Below are positions 32,931 to 41,686 of a stretch of 64,000 nt of DNA, in pieces. Within the stretch, counting starts at the first letter, position 1. Each line of letters opens with the position of its first letter. The notes below the pieces were generated by a model. That model was not told the origin of the DNA. It saw nothing but the letters and a program-made list of their open reading frames with translations, and did no database searches. The position numbers and the translations under genes are program-made. The stretch covers positions 1-64,000 of the forward strand of contig JACKOY010000020.1 of assembly GCA_024233935.1 (NCBI GenBank), read 5' to 3'. Source of the stretch: Spirochaetales bacterium. GTDB taxonomy: Bacteria; Spirochaetota; Leptospiria; Leptospirales; Leptonemataceae.

Positions 32931-34535
32931 TCAGCCGGCCTGAGCCTGGATCAACTCTTCTAGAAACATGCGCCCATCGGCGACCGAATCACGGAACACG
33001 AAGAACTCGTCGAGTTTGCTCATCTGAAAGATCTTTTCCACGCTACCCTGAGTATTCGTAAGCACCATGCGTCCGCCACGCTTGCGCATCCAGTTAGAAA
33101 TCTGAATCAGTGTGCCGATACCGGACGAGTCTATATAACTCAAATCTGTCAGGTCGAAAATGACATAGCGGAAACCATTGTCCACGTGACGTTTGATTTC
33201 GGCTTTGAGTTCGGGACACTTGTACAGATCGAGTTGCCCGGTGAGAGGCACTTCGAACACGCGATCGTGAACCTGACCGGCAAATTGGAAGTCTCCACCG
33301 TACGAGCGGCTGGCCATTTCGGAACCGCCCGCCATCATATGTTTCCGGGCCACGTTCAGGTTTTCCTCGAGGTTGCGCTCCATTTCCTGCAGACGCTTGA
33401 TCATGGGCTTGAGCACACCGGGGTCCACGTCGACAGACTTCTCAAGCCGTTCGATCATTCTCTGCAGTATGTCGCGGGCGGCAGACAGATCTTTTTCGCC
33501 GGCGACCCGGGATGCTTCCATCATGGCTCTGGCTGAGGCGGCCATCAGCGCTTCTCTGCGCACCTGCTTGTTAAAACTCTCCGAGGCGCGGTCTTTGAAA
33601 TTGATCGCGGCATCGGCCTGGTATTTCTCCATGCGTGAGCCTTCGATCAGGTTGTAGAAGGAACAGTCGGCGCTCACAATGGCGTTTGGTTCCTGGGAGG
33701 CGCGTTTGCCGTCGATTTCCAGAACCAGGACAATATTGCGCAGATCGTCGGAGCGAAGGTCCCCGGGTCGCATGAGGAGTTCACCGCTTTCATCAAACGA
33801 GTGCGGAACATCGTTTAGAATCTCTTTGATGGCAACGCCGGGCGTCGGCCGAATCCGCACTTCGAGGCCCTGGCCGAAAAGCGCTGCGATATCGCCGAAC
33901 TCTTTGAAGAAAACCTCGTGGGCTTGCTCGGGGCCTTCTATAAAGTAAAAATTGCCGCCTCCGGCCCGGGCCACCTCCCGCAACAGGTTCTCCGAAAAGT
34001 CACGACCGAAACCGATGGTGGTTGTGCTGATTCCGCGTTGGTAGTGGTCCTCGGCGATGCGCACTAATTCGGGCGTGGCGATGACTCCAGTATTGGCCAT
34101 GCCATCGGTTAAAAGGATCACGCGATGAAAGGCGTTCTCCACGTCACAGGATTCCACCGACCGGAGCGCCTGCAGCCATCCACCGCTCAGGTTTGTGGAC
34201 GTGCCGACATGGATGTTCTCAAGCTTCTTGATGATCGAAAACTTGTCCGTCAACGGTGTGAGCGGTTGGACTACCTCGACCTGGCTATCGTAAGCGACAA
34301 TGGCCAGGTGATCGTGGCGGGTGAGCCAGTTTACCAGAGCCGAGGCGGCCTCCAGAGTCGCGCTCATCTTTTCGCCGTACATGGACTTGCTTTTGTCGAT
34401 CGCAAGGCCCACAACAAGGGGGCGTCGGTTCGGCTCGTCGGAGATAGGCGGGGTTTCGAGCTGCACCAACAGATGCGCCAGCGTCGTGTCGCCCTTTGGC
34501 AACTCAGGATACTCGAGAAGCATTCGAAAGTTCAT
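32931..34535 (-). CDS. VWA domain fused to STAS domain
   Basis: From the ATG MNFRMLLEYP (34535) a 534-residue protein. Residues about 35-210 form a von Willebrand A domain with the full metal-ion site: DKSKSM (D-x-S-x-S), TSTNLSGGW and LLTDGMANTG. A central helical linker (about 290-420, many Glu/Arg) follows. The last 110 residues are a STAS domain like anti-sigma-factor antagonists (FEVPLTGQLDLYK, FDLTDLSYIDSSGIGTLIQ), with the phosphorylatable Ser. No signal peptide, so cytoplasmic. The combination suggests a switch in which partner binding through the VWA domain is set by phosphorylation of the STAS domain. It stands downstream of a TPR gene, with about 120 nt between them. Confidence 0.85.
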   Translation of the reverse strand: MNFRMLLEYPELPKGDTTLAHLLVQLETPPISDEPNRRPLVVGLAIDKSKSMYGEKMSATLEAASALVNWLTRHDHLAIVAYDSQVEVVQPLTPLTDKFSIIKKLENIHVGTSTNLSGGWLQALRSVESCDVENAFHRVILLTDGMANTGVIATPELVRIAEDHYQRGISTTTIGFGRDFSENLLREVARAGGGNFYFIEGPEQAHEVFFKEFGDIAALFGQGLEVRIRPTPGVAIKEILNDVPHSFDESGELLMRPGDLRSDDLRNIVLVLEIDGKRASQEPNAIVSADCSFYNLIEGSRMEKYQADAAINFKDRASESFNKQVRREALMAASARAMMEASRVAGEKDLSAARDILQRMIERLEKSVDVDPGVLKPMIKRLQEMERNLEENLNVARKHMMAGGSEMASRSYGGDFQFAGQVHDRVFEVPLTGQLDLYKCPELKAEIKRHVDNGFRYVIFDLTDLSYIDSSGIGTLIQISNWMRKRGGRMVLTNTQGSVEKIFQMSKLDEFFVFRDSVADGRMFLEELIQAQAG

Positions 34536-34656
34536 TGTTTTCAGGTCCGGAGCCACGGCCGCTGCAGCGATTTCTGCGACCGGACCGAATCAGGAAGGTC
34601 AGGTGCCGATGGCGAAGCCTAGGGTAAACCAGGAGCGCCTGGGCTTCAAATGATTT

Positions 34657-35391
34657 TTAGCCGCACCAGAGCCGCTGCTCAGACAGCACGGCATTGCGCC
34701 AGGGACTGTCCCGAAAGCCATTCTCGCCCGAGCGGCGTAGGAATTCCGAGAGGGCCTGGCAGGCCCGCAACCCGTTTTCGTGGGGACCCGGCGCCCGGTA
34801 AACCCGCGCCATGAGTACCAACGCATCGTCTTTTAAGTCACTTTCATCGTTTTCGTCCAGCAATTGAAACAAGACCATCAGGCTGGCCTCGTAGCTGCCT
34901 TCGGCATAGAGCAGGCGGGCAGCCCCGTACCGCGCGTCAGCGGTCAGCGGGTCCTCCGGGAAACGTTCGCAAAGCTCCAGATAATAAACCAGCGCGGCTC
35001 CGCTATCTCCCCGTGCTTCGAGGGTGTGCCCCGCCGTAAGGTAAGCCCGGGGCATCAGGTCGGCCGCCTCGACCGATTGGACCAATTGACGGATCTCTTC
35101 CTGCTCTGGTGCCTCCTGCTGGTAAGCCAGCATGCGAATCAATTCCAATCGGGCCAGGTCCGCGTAAGCGGTGTTTCCGGCCGCTACCTCGCGAAACAGC
35201 CGACCGGCTTCTTCGGACTGGCCCCGCAGGAGATGGGTGGCGGCCAGTTCATAACGAATTCGATCCTCGTCACCGCCCCGGTTCTGGGCGACCAGGCCAA
35301 TGCCGCTCGCCAGAAGCGAAACGGAGGCCACGACCGCCAGGATCACAGTTGTTTTACCGGTTTTCACTTCAGGGTACAAGCTCAAGATCAT
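34657..35391 (-). CDS. Membrane-anchored TPR protein
   Basis: From the ATG MILSLYPEVKTGK (35391) a 244-residue protein: one N-terminal membrane helix (VILAVVASVSLLASGIGLVA) and then tandem TPR-like repeats (ELAATHLLRGQSEEAGRLFREVAAGN, AYLTAGHTLEARGDSGAALVYYLELCERFPEDPL, YGAARLLYAEGSYEASLMVLFQLL). The helical part would face the periplasm. The open frame extends to 35547, but that reads back inside the upstream gene. The start lies 23 nt before the upstream stop, so the two are coupled. The role is unknown; it sits in a run with the VWA-STAS and O-acylation genes. Confidence 0.7.
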   Translation of the reverse strand: MILSLYPEVKTGKTTVILAVVASVSLLASGIGLVAQNRGGDEDRIRYELAATHLLRGQSEEAGRLFREVAAGNTAYADLARLELIRMLAYQQEAPEQEEIRQLVQSVEAADLMPRAYLTAGHTLEARGDSGAALVYYLELCERFPEDPLTADARYGAARLLYAEGSYEASLMVLFQLLDENDESDLKDDALVLMARVYRAPGPHENGLRACQALSEFLRRSGENGFRDSPWRNAVLSEQRLWCG

Positions 35392-36094
35392 CGGACGCGG
35401 TTGGCGCGCCAGAGGGAGACTGCGTCCGGGACTCAGGTTGTGCTGGCCGCGGAGCACTGTCCAATGGAATCGCCGGTGCTTCGGTCCCGGAAGCCCGATC
35501 GCGGGGCTGGCGAACCCCACCCACGCCCTGGTCGCGCTCGGGTGCATAGCGGGGCGGGCTCAGTCGCGCATCGTCACCCACGTAAGGCGGCAATTCGTCC
35601 GTGCCGCGGCTTCTCGGCGGGCTCTCGGGTTCCAACATCTCAATGTCTTCTCCGGCCAGGCCGGGATTGTCCAGACCGATGCGCGGTGGGGATTCGGGGT
35701 CAAAAGCACCACTTCGCTCCCGGCGTCGTTCGGGCACCAAATCATTCAGGTCCGGCAGGATCACGTTCCCGGTGCGCCTCAGGTTCTCCTCGCGTTCCAC
35801 CTTCTCGCGAATTGTGGCCAGAGACAATTCCTGCCCCATTTGCGGCGCCGATTGGGCCCCGCTCTGCCAGGCCATGTAGGCGACGATCGTGGCGATAATC
35901 AGCCAGATCAATAACGCTCCCAGACGGATAAACTGCAAGATCTGCGGCGGCACCATTTCGGTGAAGCGATCGAAGAGCTTGTAGAGGGCATTCACTCTCT
36001 TAATATCGCCCGCCGGCAGGCCAACTGCAACAGAAAACCGGGCCCCGGGCCCGAATTGCCACGGCGCTTTGGGAAGCCCCGTAGGGTTACCCAT
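35369..36094 (-). CDS. Single-pass membrane protein with disordered proline-rich tail
   Basis: Up to 241 residues, with one membrane helix (LGALLIWLIIATIVAYMAW, about 58-76) followed by a long polar, Pro/Arg/Glu-rich tail with repeated ESPPR segments, which is probably disordered. No family is evident. The start is unsure: ATG 36094 is the longest, but the first 33 codons look unlike coding sequence, and GTG 35995 or ATG 35956 would keep the membrane helix. The C-terminus overlaps the start of the TPR gene by 23 nt. Confidence 0.55.
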   Translation of the reverse strand: MGNPTGLPKAPWQFGPGARFSVAVGLPAGDIKRVNALYKLFDRFTEMVPPQILQFIRLGALLIWLIIATIVAYMAWQSGAQSAPQMGQELSLATIREKVEREENLRRTGNVILPDLNDLVPERRRERSGAFDPESPPRIGLDNPGLAGEDIEMLEPESPPRSRGTDELPPYVGDDARLSPPRYAPERDQGVGGVRQPRDRASGTEAPAIPLDSAPRPAQPESRTQSPSGAPTASDDLELVP

Positions 36095-36147
36095 CCTCCC
36101 CGGTTCATTTCAAAAAGACAAGGCGTGCGACGAAATCGGCCCGGAAG

Positions 36148-37323
36148 TCAGCGCAGAGCGCGCAGCAGGATCCGTTGCACGTCCGGGAAGCAGTGTACCG
36201 AAAGGTGACTTGCGTCGTAGAAGTCGGAACAACGCATATCGGGATGGGTATTCAGATTGATGGCGCGCGCGCCGTAACGGGCGGTCAATTGCTCAATGCG
36301 GCGCCAAACGGACTGTATTTGCGGCTCGTCTTCATAGGCGGCCTGCAAATGTGCGTTGACCCGTGGCCAGAACACAACCACCCGCACGCCGGATCGTTGG
36401 AGTCGCTCAAGCATCAGCTCAAAAAAGAAGAACTGTTCCTGGGAGACGGTGAAGTTCTTTATGTAGAAATTCACCAGGCGCGTGGTCTCCTGTTCTAGTT
36501 CCTGATCCGTGCGGCGCCCGAACCAGAGATACTGGGCGCCCCGGGCGAGATCGAGTAGCTTACGCTGCGGAGAGTGCTCCAGGCTGTACAAATCCAGAGA
36601 TGCGGTTGCCGCATTCTCAAAAGTCTCCCGCAGAAGCGGCATGGAACGCGCAAACGATGCGGGATCGTGATTGGCTTCAAGCAAAATACCTTCGACCACC
36701 GAAGAGTCTTCGGCGGCGCCCCTCCAGCCGCCGCGCAGTCGCTCCCAAAAACCCCGGAAGGAAAAGTTCATGCCGGTCAGGGCGAAGCGCCGGCTGCCGG
36801 TGTAGGTGGCCCGGTCCTGGGCCGGGACCTGACTCCAGTAACGTTCGATGAATTCGCGACTCAGCCCGAAGGTCATCACCGGCGAGCCGAAAATGCCGGC
36901 CCGGCGATTAAAAGCATCCGGTGAAATTCCGACGATTGCGTAACCCGGCCGCTGCGGGCCCTGGAAGATGCGTTCAGCCAGATAGGTGTGGTAGGCCGGA
37001 ACGGCCTGAGGACCGGCAAAATTGTAGATGATCCAACTTCGGAAGTCAGGACCCTCTTCGAGGAGCGGCACGTTGGTCATATCACCGATCGCAAAAGAAC
37101 GGGAATCCCCGAAGACAACCGCAACCCGCCGGTCTGCGGGCAATTCGGGAAGGGCATTGTGCAAACGATTGATCTGCAGATCGCGCTGACGATAGTAGAG
37201 CATGCCGCCCGGCTGAATGAAGTTGTCGCGAACTTCGGGAATCAGAAACACCTTATCCAGAAGAAACACGAGTCCTAAAAACAGGACCGGATACAAAAGG
37301 TATGGCGCGCGCAGTATATGCAT
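36148..37323 (-). CDS. SGNH-type protein of the DUF1574 family
   Basis: A 391-residue protein anchored by one N-terminal helix (YLLYPVLFLGLVFLLDKVFLI). It has an SGNH/DltD-like catalytic layout: VVFGDSRSFAIGD near residue 70 supplies the Ser, and the C-terminal FYDASHLSVHCFP gives the Asp-x-x-His pair. The family is known mainly from Leptospira as DUF1574 (name from memory). The gene begins 2 nt after the MBOAT gene, so the two form a pair like AlgI with AlgX or PatA with PatB, in which MBOAT moves an acyl group across the membrane and the SGNH partner transfers it to an envelope sugar. The acceptor is unknown. Confidence 0.78.
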   Translation of the reverse strand: MHILRAPYLLYPVLFLGLVFLLDKVFLIPEVRDNFIQPGGMLYYRQRDLQINRLHNALPELPADRRVAVVFGDSRSFAIGDMTNVPLLEEGPDFRSWIIYNFAGPQAVPAYHTYLAERIFQGPQRPGYAIVGISPDAFNRRAGIFGSPVMTFGLSREFIERYWSQVPAQDRATYTGSRRFALTGMNFSFRGFWERLRGGWRGAAEDSSVVEGILLEANHDPASFARSMPLLRETFENAATASLDLYSLEHSPQRKLLDLARGAQYLWFGRRTDQELEQETTRLVNFYIKNFTVSQEQFFFFELMLERLQRSGVRVVVFWPRVNAHLQAAYEDEPQIQSVWRRIEQLTARYGARAINLNTHPDMRCSDFYDASHLSVHCFPDVQRILLRALR

Positions 37324-37325
37324 GT

Positions 37326-38774
37326 TCAGAACTGGAAGTAGAAAAAGTCCTGCGCCTTTCCCGAGAACTGGGTCAGAAAGAGTATCAGAATCAACCCGCC
37401 CGCAGGCAAAAGCCAGGTTTCGTAACGCCGAATCCAGCGAAAGCTGGCCGGCTTCTCCTCGACAAAGTGAAACAGTAGCACTCCCAGACTACCGCCAAGA
37501 AACGACTCCGTATGCGGTAGCGTCTGGTAACCGCCGGCGAAAAAAGCCAGCGGATTGAACATGTGCCCCAAAGCCGTCAGGGCCCAATCCCAGTTCGGTG
37601 CGAAAAACAAAAGACTGCTGGGGATCAAAAACAGCCAGGCGAGGCCAAGCCGCGCAAAACGCAGGGGCCAGGTTGCCGGCCATTCTTCGAAGCCGCGCCG
37701 CCGGATGTAGGACTCCACCGAAAGAATGATGCCTACAACGATGCCCCAGACTACAAAGGTGTACGAAGCGCCGTGCCACAGCCCGGCAATGAAGAACGTA
37801 ACCAGATAGTTCAGGTAAACGCGCCACTCGCCCACCCGGCTGCCCCCCAGCGGGATGTAAATGTAGTCGCGAATCCACCGCGAAAAGGTCAGGTGCCAGC
37901 GACGCCAGTAATCCGAAACGGAAGTCATAAAGAAAGGCGCTCGAAAGTTCTCCGGAATTTCGAATCCCAGCAGGGCTCCAAAACCGCGCGCCATGTCGGA
38001 ATACGCTGAAAAATCCGCGTAGAGCATGAAGAGGCACCCCACAATTGCCAGCCAGATCACGCCCGGATGAAAATTGGTGGGATCGGCCTCGCGGTTCACG
38101 ATGGGAGCGATGTAAGCAAGCAAAACGCTGGCCACGACCACCTTCTTAAAAACGCCGATCATGACCAACCAGAGCCCCTTCCGCATTCGAGCCGCGTCGG
38201 GTCGCGGGCCGTTGTTCTCTCCCAGGGCCGCTACCTGGGGCAGCAATTCGTGCGATCGCATGATCGGTCCGGCAATCAATTGCGGAAAGAACGACTTAAA
38301 CAACAAAACCTCACGAAAGCTGTGTCGGCGCGTGTACTCGCCCCGAAAAATATCTATGCCGTAGGACATGATCTGAAACGTGTAGAAGCTGATCGCCAGG
38401 GGCAGGAAGATCTCGCTACCGTCCAGCCGATCGGCCAGGCGAAGCGCCGGCTCCCGCCAGGCAAAAACTCCAAAGACAAAACCCAGTACGTCCGCAAAGA
38501 AATAGAAATACTTGAAACACGCAATATTCAGAATGTTTGCCGCCTGCAGCAGGTAAAACATCCAGTTCTGCCGATAGCTTCGCCAGAGTTCCATGACCAC
38601 GTAGTTGATCGCGACGACTGCCAGCAGATGAAAGAGAAAGGGTATGCTCCAGCTGGCGTAAAAAACCAGGGAAGCAAGAATCAAAAGCGACATGCGTGCG
38701 CGATCGGGCAGAAGCCAGAACAGCACATACACGATCAAAAAAAAGAGTAGGAATTCTTCCGTGACGAAGAGCAT
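37326..38774 (-). CDS. MBOAT family O-acyltransferase
   Basis: A 482-residue multi-pass membrane protein of the AlgI/DltB type. It shows the family core ISFYTFQIMSYGIDIFRGE, FFPQLIAGPIMR, SVSDYWRRWHLTFSRWIRDYIYIPLGGSR and IAGLWHGASYTFVVWG, where His of GLWHG is the catalytic residue. It probably moves acetyl or another acyl group through the inner membrane to decorate an extracellular polysaccharide. The SGNH protein directly downstream is the expected transferase partner. Length is normal for the family. The start codon ATG is at the edge of the first helix (LLFFLIVYVLFWLLP). Confidence 0.9.
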   Translation of the reverse strand: MLFVTEEFLLFFLIVYVLFWLLPDRARMSLLILASLVFYASWSIPFLFHLLAVVAINYVVMELWRSYRQNWMFYLLQAANILNIACFKYFYFFADVLGFVFGVFAWREPALRLADRLDGSEIFLPLAISFYTFQIMSYGIDIFRGEYTRRHSFREVLLFKSFFPQLIAGPIMRSHELLPQVAALGENNGPRPDAARMRKGLWLVMIGVFKKVVVASVLLAYIAPIVNREADPTNFHPGVIWLAIVGCLFMLYADFSAYSDMARGFGALLGFEIPENFRAPFFMTSVSDYWRRWHLTFSRWIRDYIYIPLGGSRVGEWRVYLNYLVTFFIAGLWHGASYTFVVWGIVVGIILSVESYIRRRGFEEWPATWPLRFARLGLAWLFLIPSSLLFFAPNWDWALTALGHMFNPLAFFAGGYQTLPHTESFLGGSLGVLLFHFVEEKPASFRWIRRYETWLLPAGGLILILFLTQFSGKAQDFFYFQF

Positions 38775-38808
38775 GCCTGCCGTCAGTGAGGCCCTGTCAT
38801 TTAGACCG

Positions 38809-39516
38809 TCAAGCTGAACCGGTCACGTCTTCGGGAGAGATGGCAAGCCAGGCGCCCGACGCCATGCCCACCCGGTCCAGATCAAGCTCGCCGATTCGAA
38901 AGCGAAACAGATCCGTGACTTCCATACCCAGGGCCCGAAACATACGGCGCAGTTGCCGCTTGCGTCCCCCGGAGAGCGTCACCTCAACCGTGTTTTCGGC
39001 GCGATTGACCACTTCACAGTTCCGGGCCAGCAGGAGTTCCCCTTCGTCGGAGATGCCGGCCTTGAATCGACGAATGAGCGCCGCGGTCGGCATGGTCAGC
39101 TCCGAAACGCGGACACGATAGTGCTTTTCGAGCCCGCCGGAGGGATGCGTAACCCGCTGGATGAATTTCCCATCGTCGCTGAGAAGCAAAAGCCCGCGGC
39201 TTTCTCGGTCCAGGCGACCGGCGTAGTCCAGATCCGCGAGTGCAGCCGGAAGCGCGTCGTAGATGGTCTTTCCCGTATGCCGGGCCGGACGACTCACCTC
39301 AAGGCCGGCCGGCTTGTAGTAGGCAAAGTAACGATGGGTTTCATCGGAATACAGGGCCGGCCGCCCATTACACTCCACACGATCTTGCGGCCTGACGCGC
39401 GTTGCCGGATCGGACACGGTCTGTCCGTTAATGGAAACGCGCCCGCGTTTCACGAGGTCTTCAACGCCGCGTCGAGAGCCGAACCCTGCCCGGGCCAGAT
39501 AGCGGTTGATCCGAAT
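38809..39516 (-). CDS. RsuA/RluB-type pseudouridine synthase, apparent ATT start
   Basis: A pseudouridine synthase of the RsuA/RluB/RluE/RluF group that modifies rRNA. The catalytic Asp is in AGRLDRESRGLLLL, and KPAG, GGRKRQLRRMF are typical of the group. The first canonical start in frame is GTG 39453, which would cut off half of the S4 RNA-binding domain. The S4 sequence clearly continues upstream (IRINRYLARAGFGSRRGVEDLV), with no ATG, GTG or TTG before the upstream gene. An ATT at 39514-39516 preceded by GAAGAG at a 9-nt distance is the most plausible start; a CTG at 39544-39546 is another. The true start is unknown and a sequencing error is possible. It lies directly after the SH3 lipoprotein gene. 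Confidence 0.8.
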   Translation of the reverse strand: MRINRYLARAGFGSRRGVEDLVKRGRVSINGQTVSDPATRVRPQDRVECNGRPALYSDETHRYFAYYKPAGLEVSRPARHTGKTIYDALPAALADLDYAGRLDRESRGLLLLSDDGKFIQRVTHPSGGLEKHYRVRVSELTMPTAALIRRFKAGISDEGELLLARNCEVVNRAENTVEVTLSGGRKRQLRRMFRALGMEVTDLFRFRIGELDLDRVGMASGAWLAISPEDVTGSA

Positions 39517-39542
39517 ACCGGCGTTCTCTTCGTCTGCAGGCT

Positions 39543-40268
39543 TCAGGGGGTAGCCGCCGGAGCAACTGTTTCGGCGGCGCCGGGCTCCTCTTCAGGTTCA
39601 TCGAGAAGTTCCGGGGCGTCCGGATCAATCAATGCCCGACGCAGGTACACTTCACGATGATTGCCCGCAGTGCGTACGCCATAGAGTCGATACTCCGAAC
39701 CCAGTTCGCGGATCTCAATCGTGTCCCCGATGGGTGAGCCGTTGTCGAGTGCGATGGTGCGCTTTTCAAAGTCGATCGTGTAGCGACCTTCCTGCATCTC
39801 ACCCACCTCAAGGCCGTACTTGTAGACGCCATCGGGCCAGAAGTTCAGCCGCACCCAACCGGTGGAGCCGTCCGGACGAACCTCCCACCATTTGCCGACG
39901 ATGGCCCGGCTAAATTCCTCGCGGAACTCGTCGTCGGCGGTGGGCCCCTCTTCTTCCGCGGCGCTGCCCACAGAAAGATTGCTGCCGTAGACCCAGCCGG
40001 ACATACCGTCGGCCAGGCGGACCTTAAACCAGTACTCGGTGTGACTCCCGATGCGCACCGGCTCCCGGGAGCGCCCCACCAGCTCCAATTCTGTGCCCCG
40101 ATCCAAAAAGGCGATTTCGGAAGCGATGGTCGTGGGGGCCAGACGCATGCTGACCTTATTGCCGGTTACCCGGGCGCGGCTCGTACGACCGGCGGTGGGA
40201 GCGTCACCCGAGCAGCTCGCTACCCAGAGCACACCCACCAGAATCCAGATCACTTCCCGCCGTCGCAT
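39543..40268 (-). CDS. SH3-domain lipoprotein
   Basis: A 241-residue lipoprotein. The signal ends in V-A-S-C, so Cys19 should carry the lipid. Residues about 33-105 have a bacterial SH3 pattern (NKVSMRLAPTTIASEIAFLDRGTELELVG, YWFKVRLADGMSGWVYGSNL), which binds peptidoglycan or proteins. A second beta-rich module follows (IVGKWWEVRPDGSTGWVRLNFWPDGVYKYG, ALDNGSPIGDTIEIRELG), similar in style to lipocalin-like domains. The C-terminus is acidic and disordered. Its end overlaps the region upstream of the pseudouridine synthase and the two are probably co-transcribed. Confidence 0.75.
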   Translation of the reverse strand: MRRREVIWILVGVLWVASCSGDAPTAGRTSRARVTGNKVSMRLAPTTIASEIAFLDRGTELELVGRSREPVRIGSHTEYWFKVRLADGMSGWVYGSNLSVGSAAEEEGPTADDEFREEFSRAIVGKWWEVRPDGSTGWVRLNFWPDGVYKYGLEVGEMQEGRYTIDFEKRTIALDNGSPIGDTIEIRELGSEYRLYGVRTAGNHREVYLRRALIDPDAPELLDEPEEEPGAAETVAPAATP

Positions 40269-40362
40269 GCGGGCAAGCTCGCCGCAACCGCCAGCGGATC
40301 AATCAATTACCGATCCGTGGCAAAGCCCGCCCGAATGACACTGCGCCAAAAATGCCCGGCGA

Positions 40363-41538
40363 TCAGCGCAGGTTGGGGGGTGTGATATTGTCGATGACCG
40401 CCCGGTAGATCGCCTGTTCAAGAACCGCTCGAATGCTCGGCTCGGCTTCGATTTCGAGGGCTGCTCGCAACGCAGGTTCTGACTCGCCGAGTTGCAGGCG
40501 ATTGAAGGCCGCGGCTGCTTCCCAGCGCTCGCGTACCACGTTGCTCTGAAGCGCGGTCGCCAGATCATTAAAATAATTGGGCTGGGCCGGGTTGTAGTGG
40601 AGCGCCGCGTACGCCATCTGAATCCTGACAACGGGGTCCTGCTCATTCGCGTAGACACCGGCCATCGCTTCGGCGGCGCGGGCGGTCCCGATCTCTCCCA
40701 GCGTTCCGGCGGCGTAGACCCGCATGATCGGTAGAGTATCGGGCGCGGAAATCATGGCCAGCATCGGGTCGATCGCGCGCTCGTCGCCGATCTTTCCCAG
40801 GGCTTCAAAAAGGGCCCGGGCCACGTTAACCCAGTTGGCTCCATCCAACGTCAGTCGGTGGCCTTCATCGTTGGGGAAGATGCCGGCTGACGCCTTGAAG
40901 TCGTCCGAGACCGTCCAGAACATATCCGGGCTATAACCAAAACCATGACGCACGGGACCACTGCCGTTAAAAGGGCCGGGTCGATCGCGTTCAAAAATAA
41001 CCGGGTCGATGTCGTAGCCTTCCGGATCCTGGCCCTGGTTGGCCTGCACTCGTTCTTGATCCAGGCGGTCTTCAATCTCCAGCTCTGCTGTCCGTCGCTC
41101 GCGGGTGGCCTGAATGTCCTCTGTGACTATCGCGTTTACAAGCTCGACGCCCTTCAACAGCTCCGGCACACAATGCGGATGACCGATCTCCCCCAGAGCC
41201 CAGGCGATCGTGAGTTTTACCGCCGGATGGTTGCTCGGAAGACTCAGGAAGTTGCGGCGGGAGGGATCCAGATCGCGGAGCAATTCCTCGCTCAGGGGGC
41301 GAATGAACTCGCTCTTGCGGTGCGCACCCATCAACCGGGCGGCTTCGAGTTTCGCAAAGGCGTTTCCGAACTGAAGGTCCCGCACCGCCTGGGCGTAGCG
41401 CGTACTCCAGAGCGAGATGGCGTCGTCCTCGGCGCCGGCACGCAGGCCTGCAGTGGTTAAGACCGAAAAGCAAAATGCACTGCTCAGAATAACCAACAGC
41501 CTGAGCCTGAACGTGTGTCGGCGCCGATTCGGGAACAT
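40363..41538 (-). CDS. Exported HEAT-repeat protein
   Basis: A 391-residue protein from ATG MFPNRRRHTF (41538), preceded by a strong Shine-Dalgarno (AGAGGAG, 8-9 nt), which settles the start over the ATG further upstream. The signal peptide is LRLLVILSSAFCFSVLTTAGLRAG. HEAT-like helical pairs follow (VKLTIAWALGEIGHPHCVPELL, ALFEALGKIGDERAIDPMLAMI, RVYAAGTLGEIGTARAAEAMAGVY, RIQMAYAALHYN). Such repeats build a curved scaffold; the partner is unknown. It is a separate transcription unit, facing away from nothing directly upstream. Confidence 0.75.
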   Translation of the reverse strand: MFPNRRRHTFRLRLLVILSSAFCFSVLTTAGLRAGAEDDAISLWSTRYAQAVRDLQFGNAFAKLEAARLMGAHRKSEFIRPLSEELLRDLDPSRRNFLSLPSNHPAVKLTIAWALGEIGHPHCVPELLKGVELVNAIVTEDIQATRERRTAELEIEDRLDQERVQANQGQDPEGYDIDPVIFERDRPGPFNGSGPVRHGFGYSPDMFWTVSDDFKASAGIFPNDEGHRLTLDGANWVNVARALFEALGKIGDERAIDPMLAMISAPDTLPIMRVYAAGTLGEIGTARAAEAMAGVYANEQDPVVRIQMAYAALHYNPAQPNYFNDLATALQSNVVRERWEAAAAFNRLQLGESEPALRAALEIEAEPSIRAVLEQAIYRAVIDNITPPNLR

Positions 41539-41686
41539 TTGTGTAACTCCTCTTTCTCTTTGGGCGGCAAGTCCGTGCCAATGGGCCGCAAAGCCCATGA
41601 CCCGCACAAATTCCGCTACTCGGTATATCGGCGGCGATCACCCGACACATTTAGCCGGTGCCGGCAAATTTTTTTGCGCGGCCGAT

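Noticed and set aside
41601..41686. Palindrome GCCGGTGCCGGC with a following T run, read as a terminator
   Set aside because: On the plus strand no gene precedes it; on the minus strand, where phaR ends, the T run is on the wrong side.
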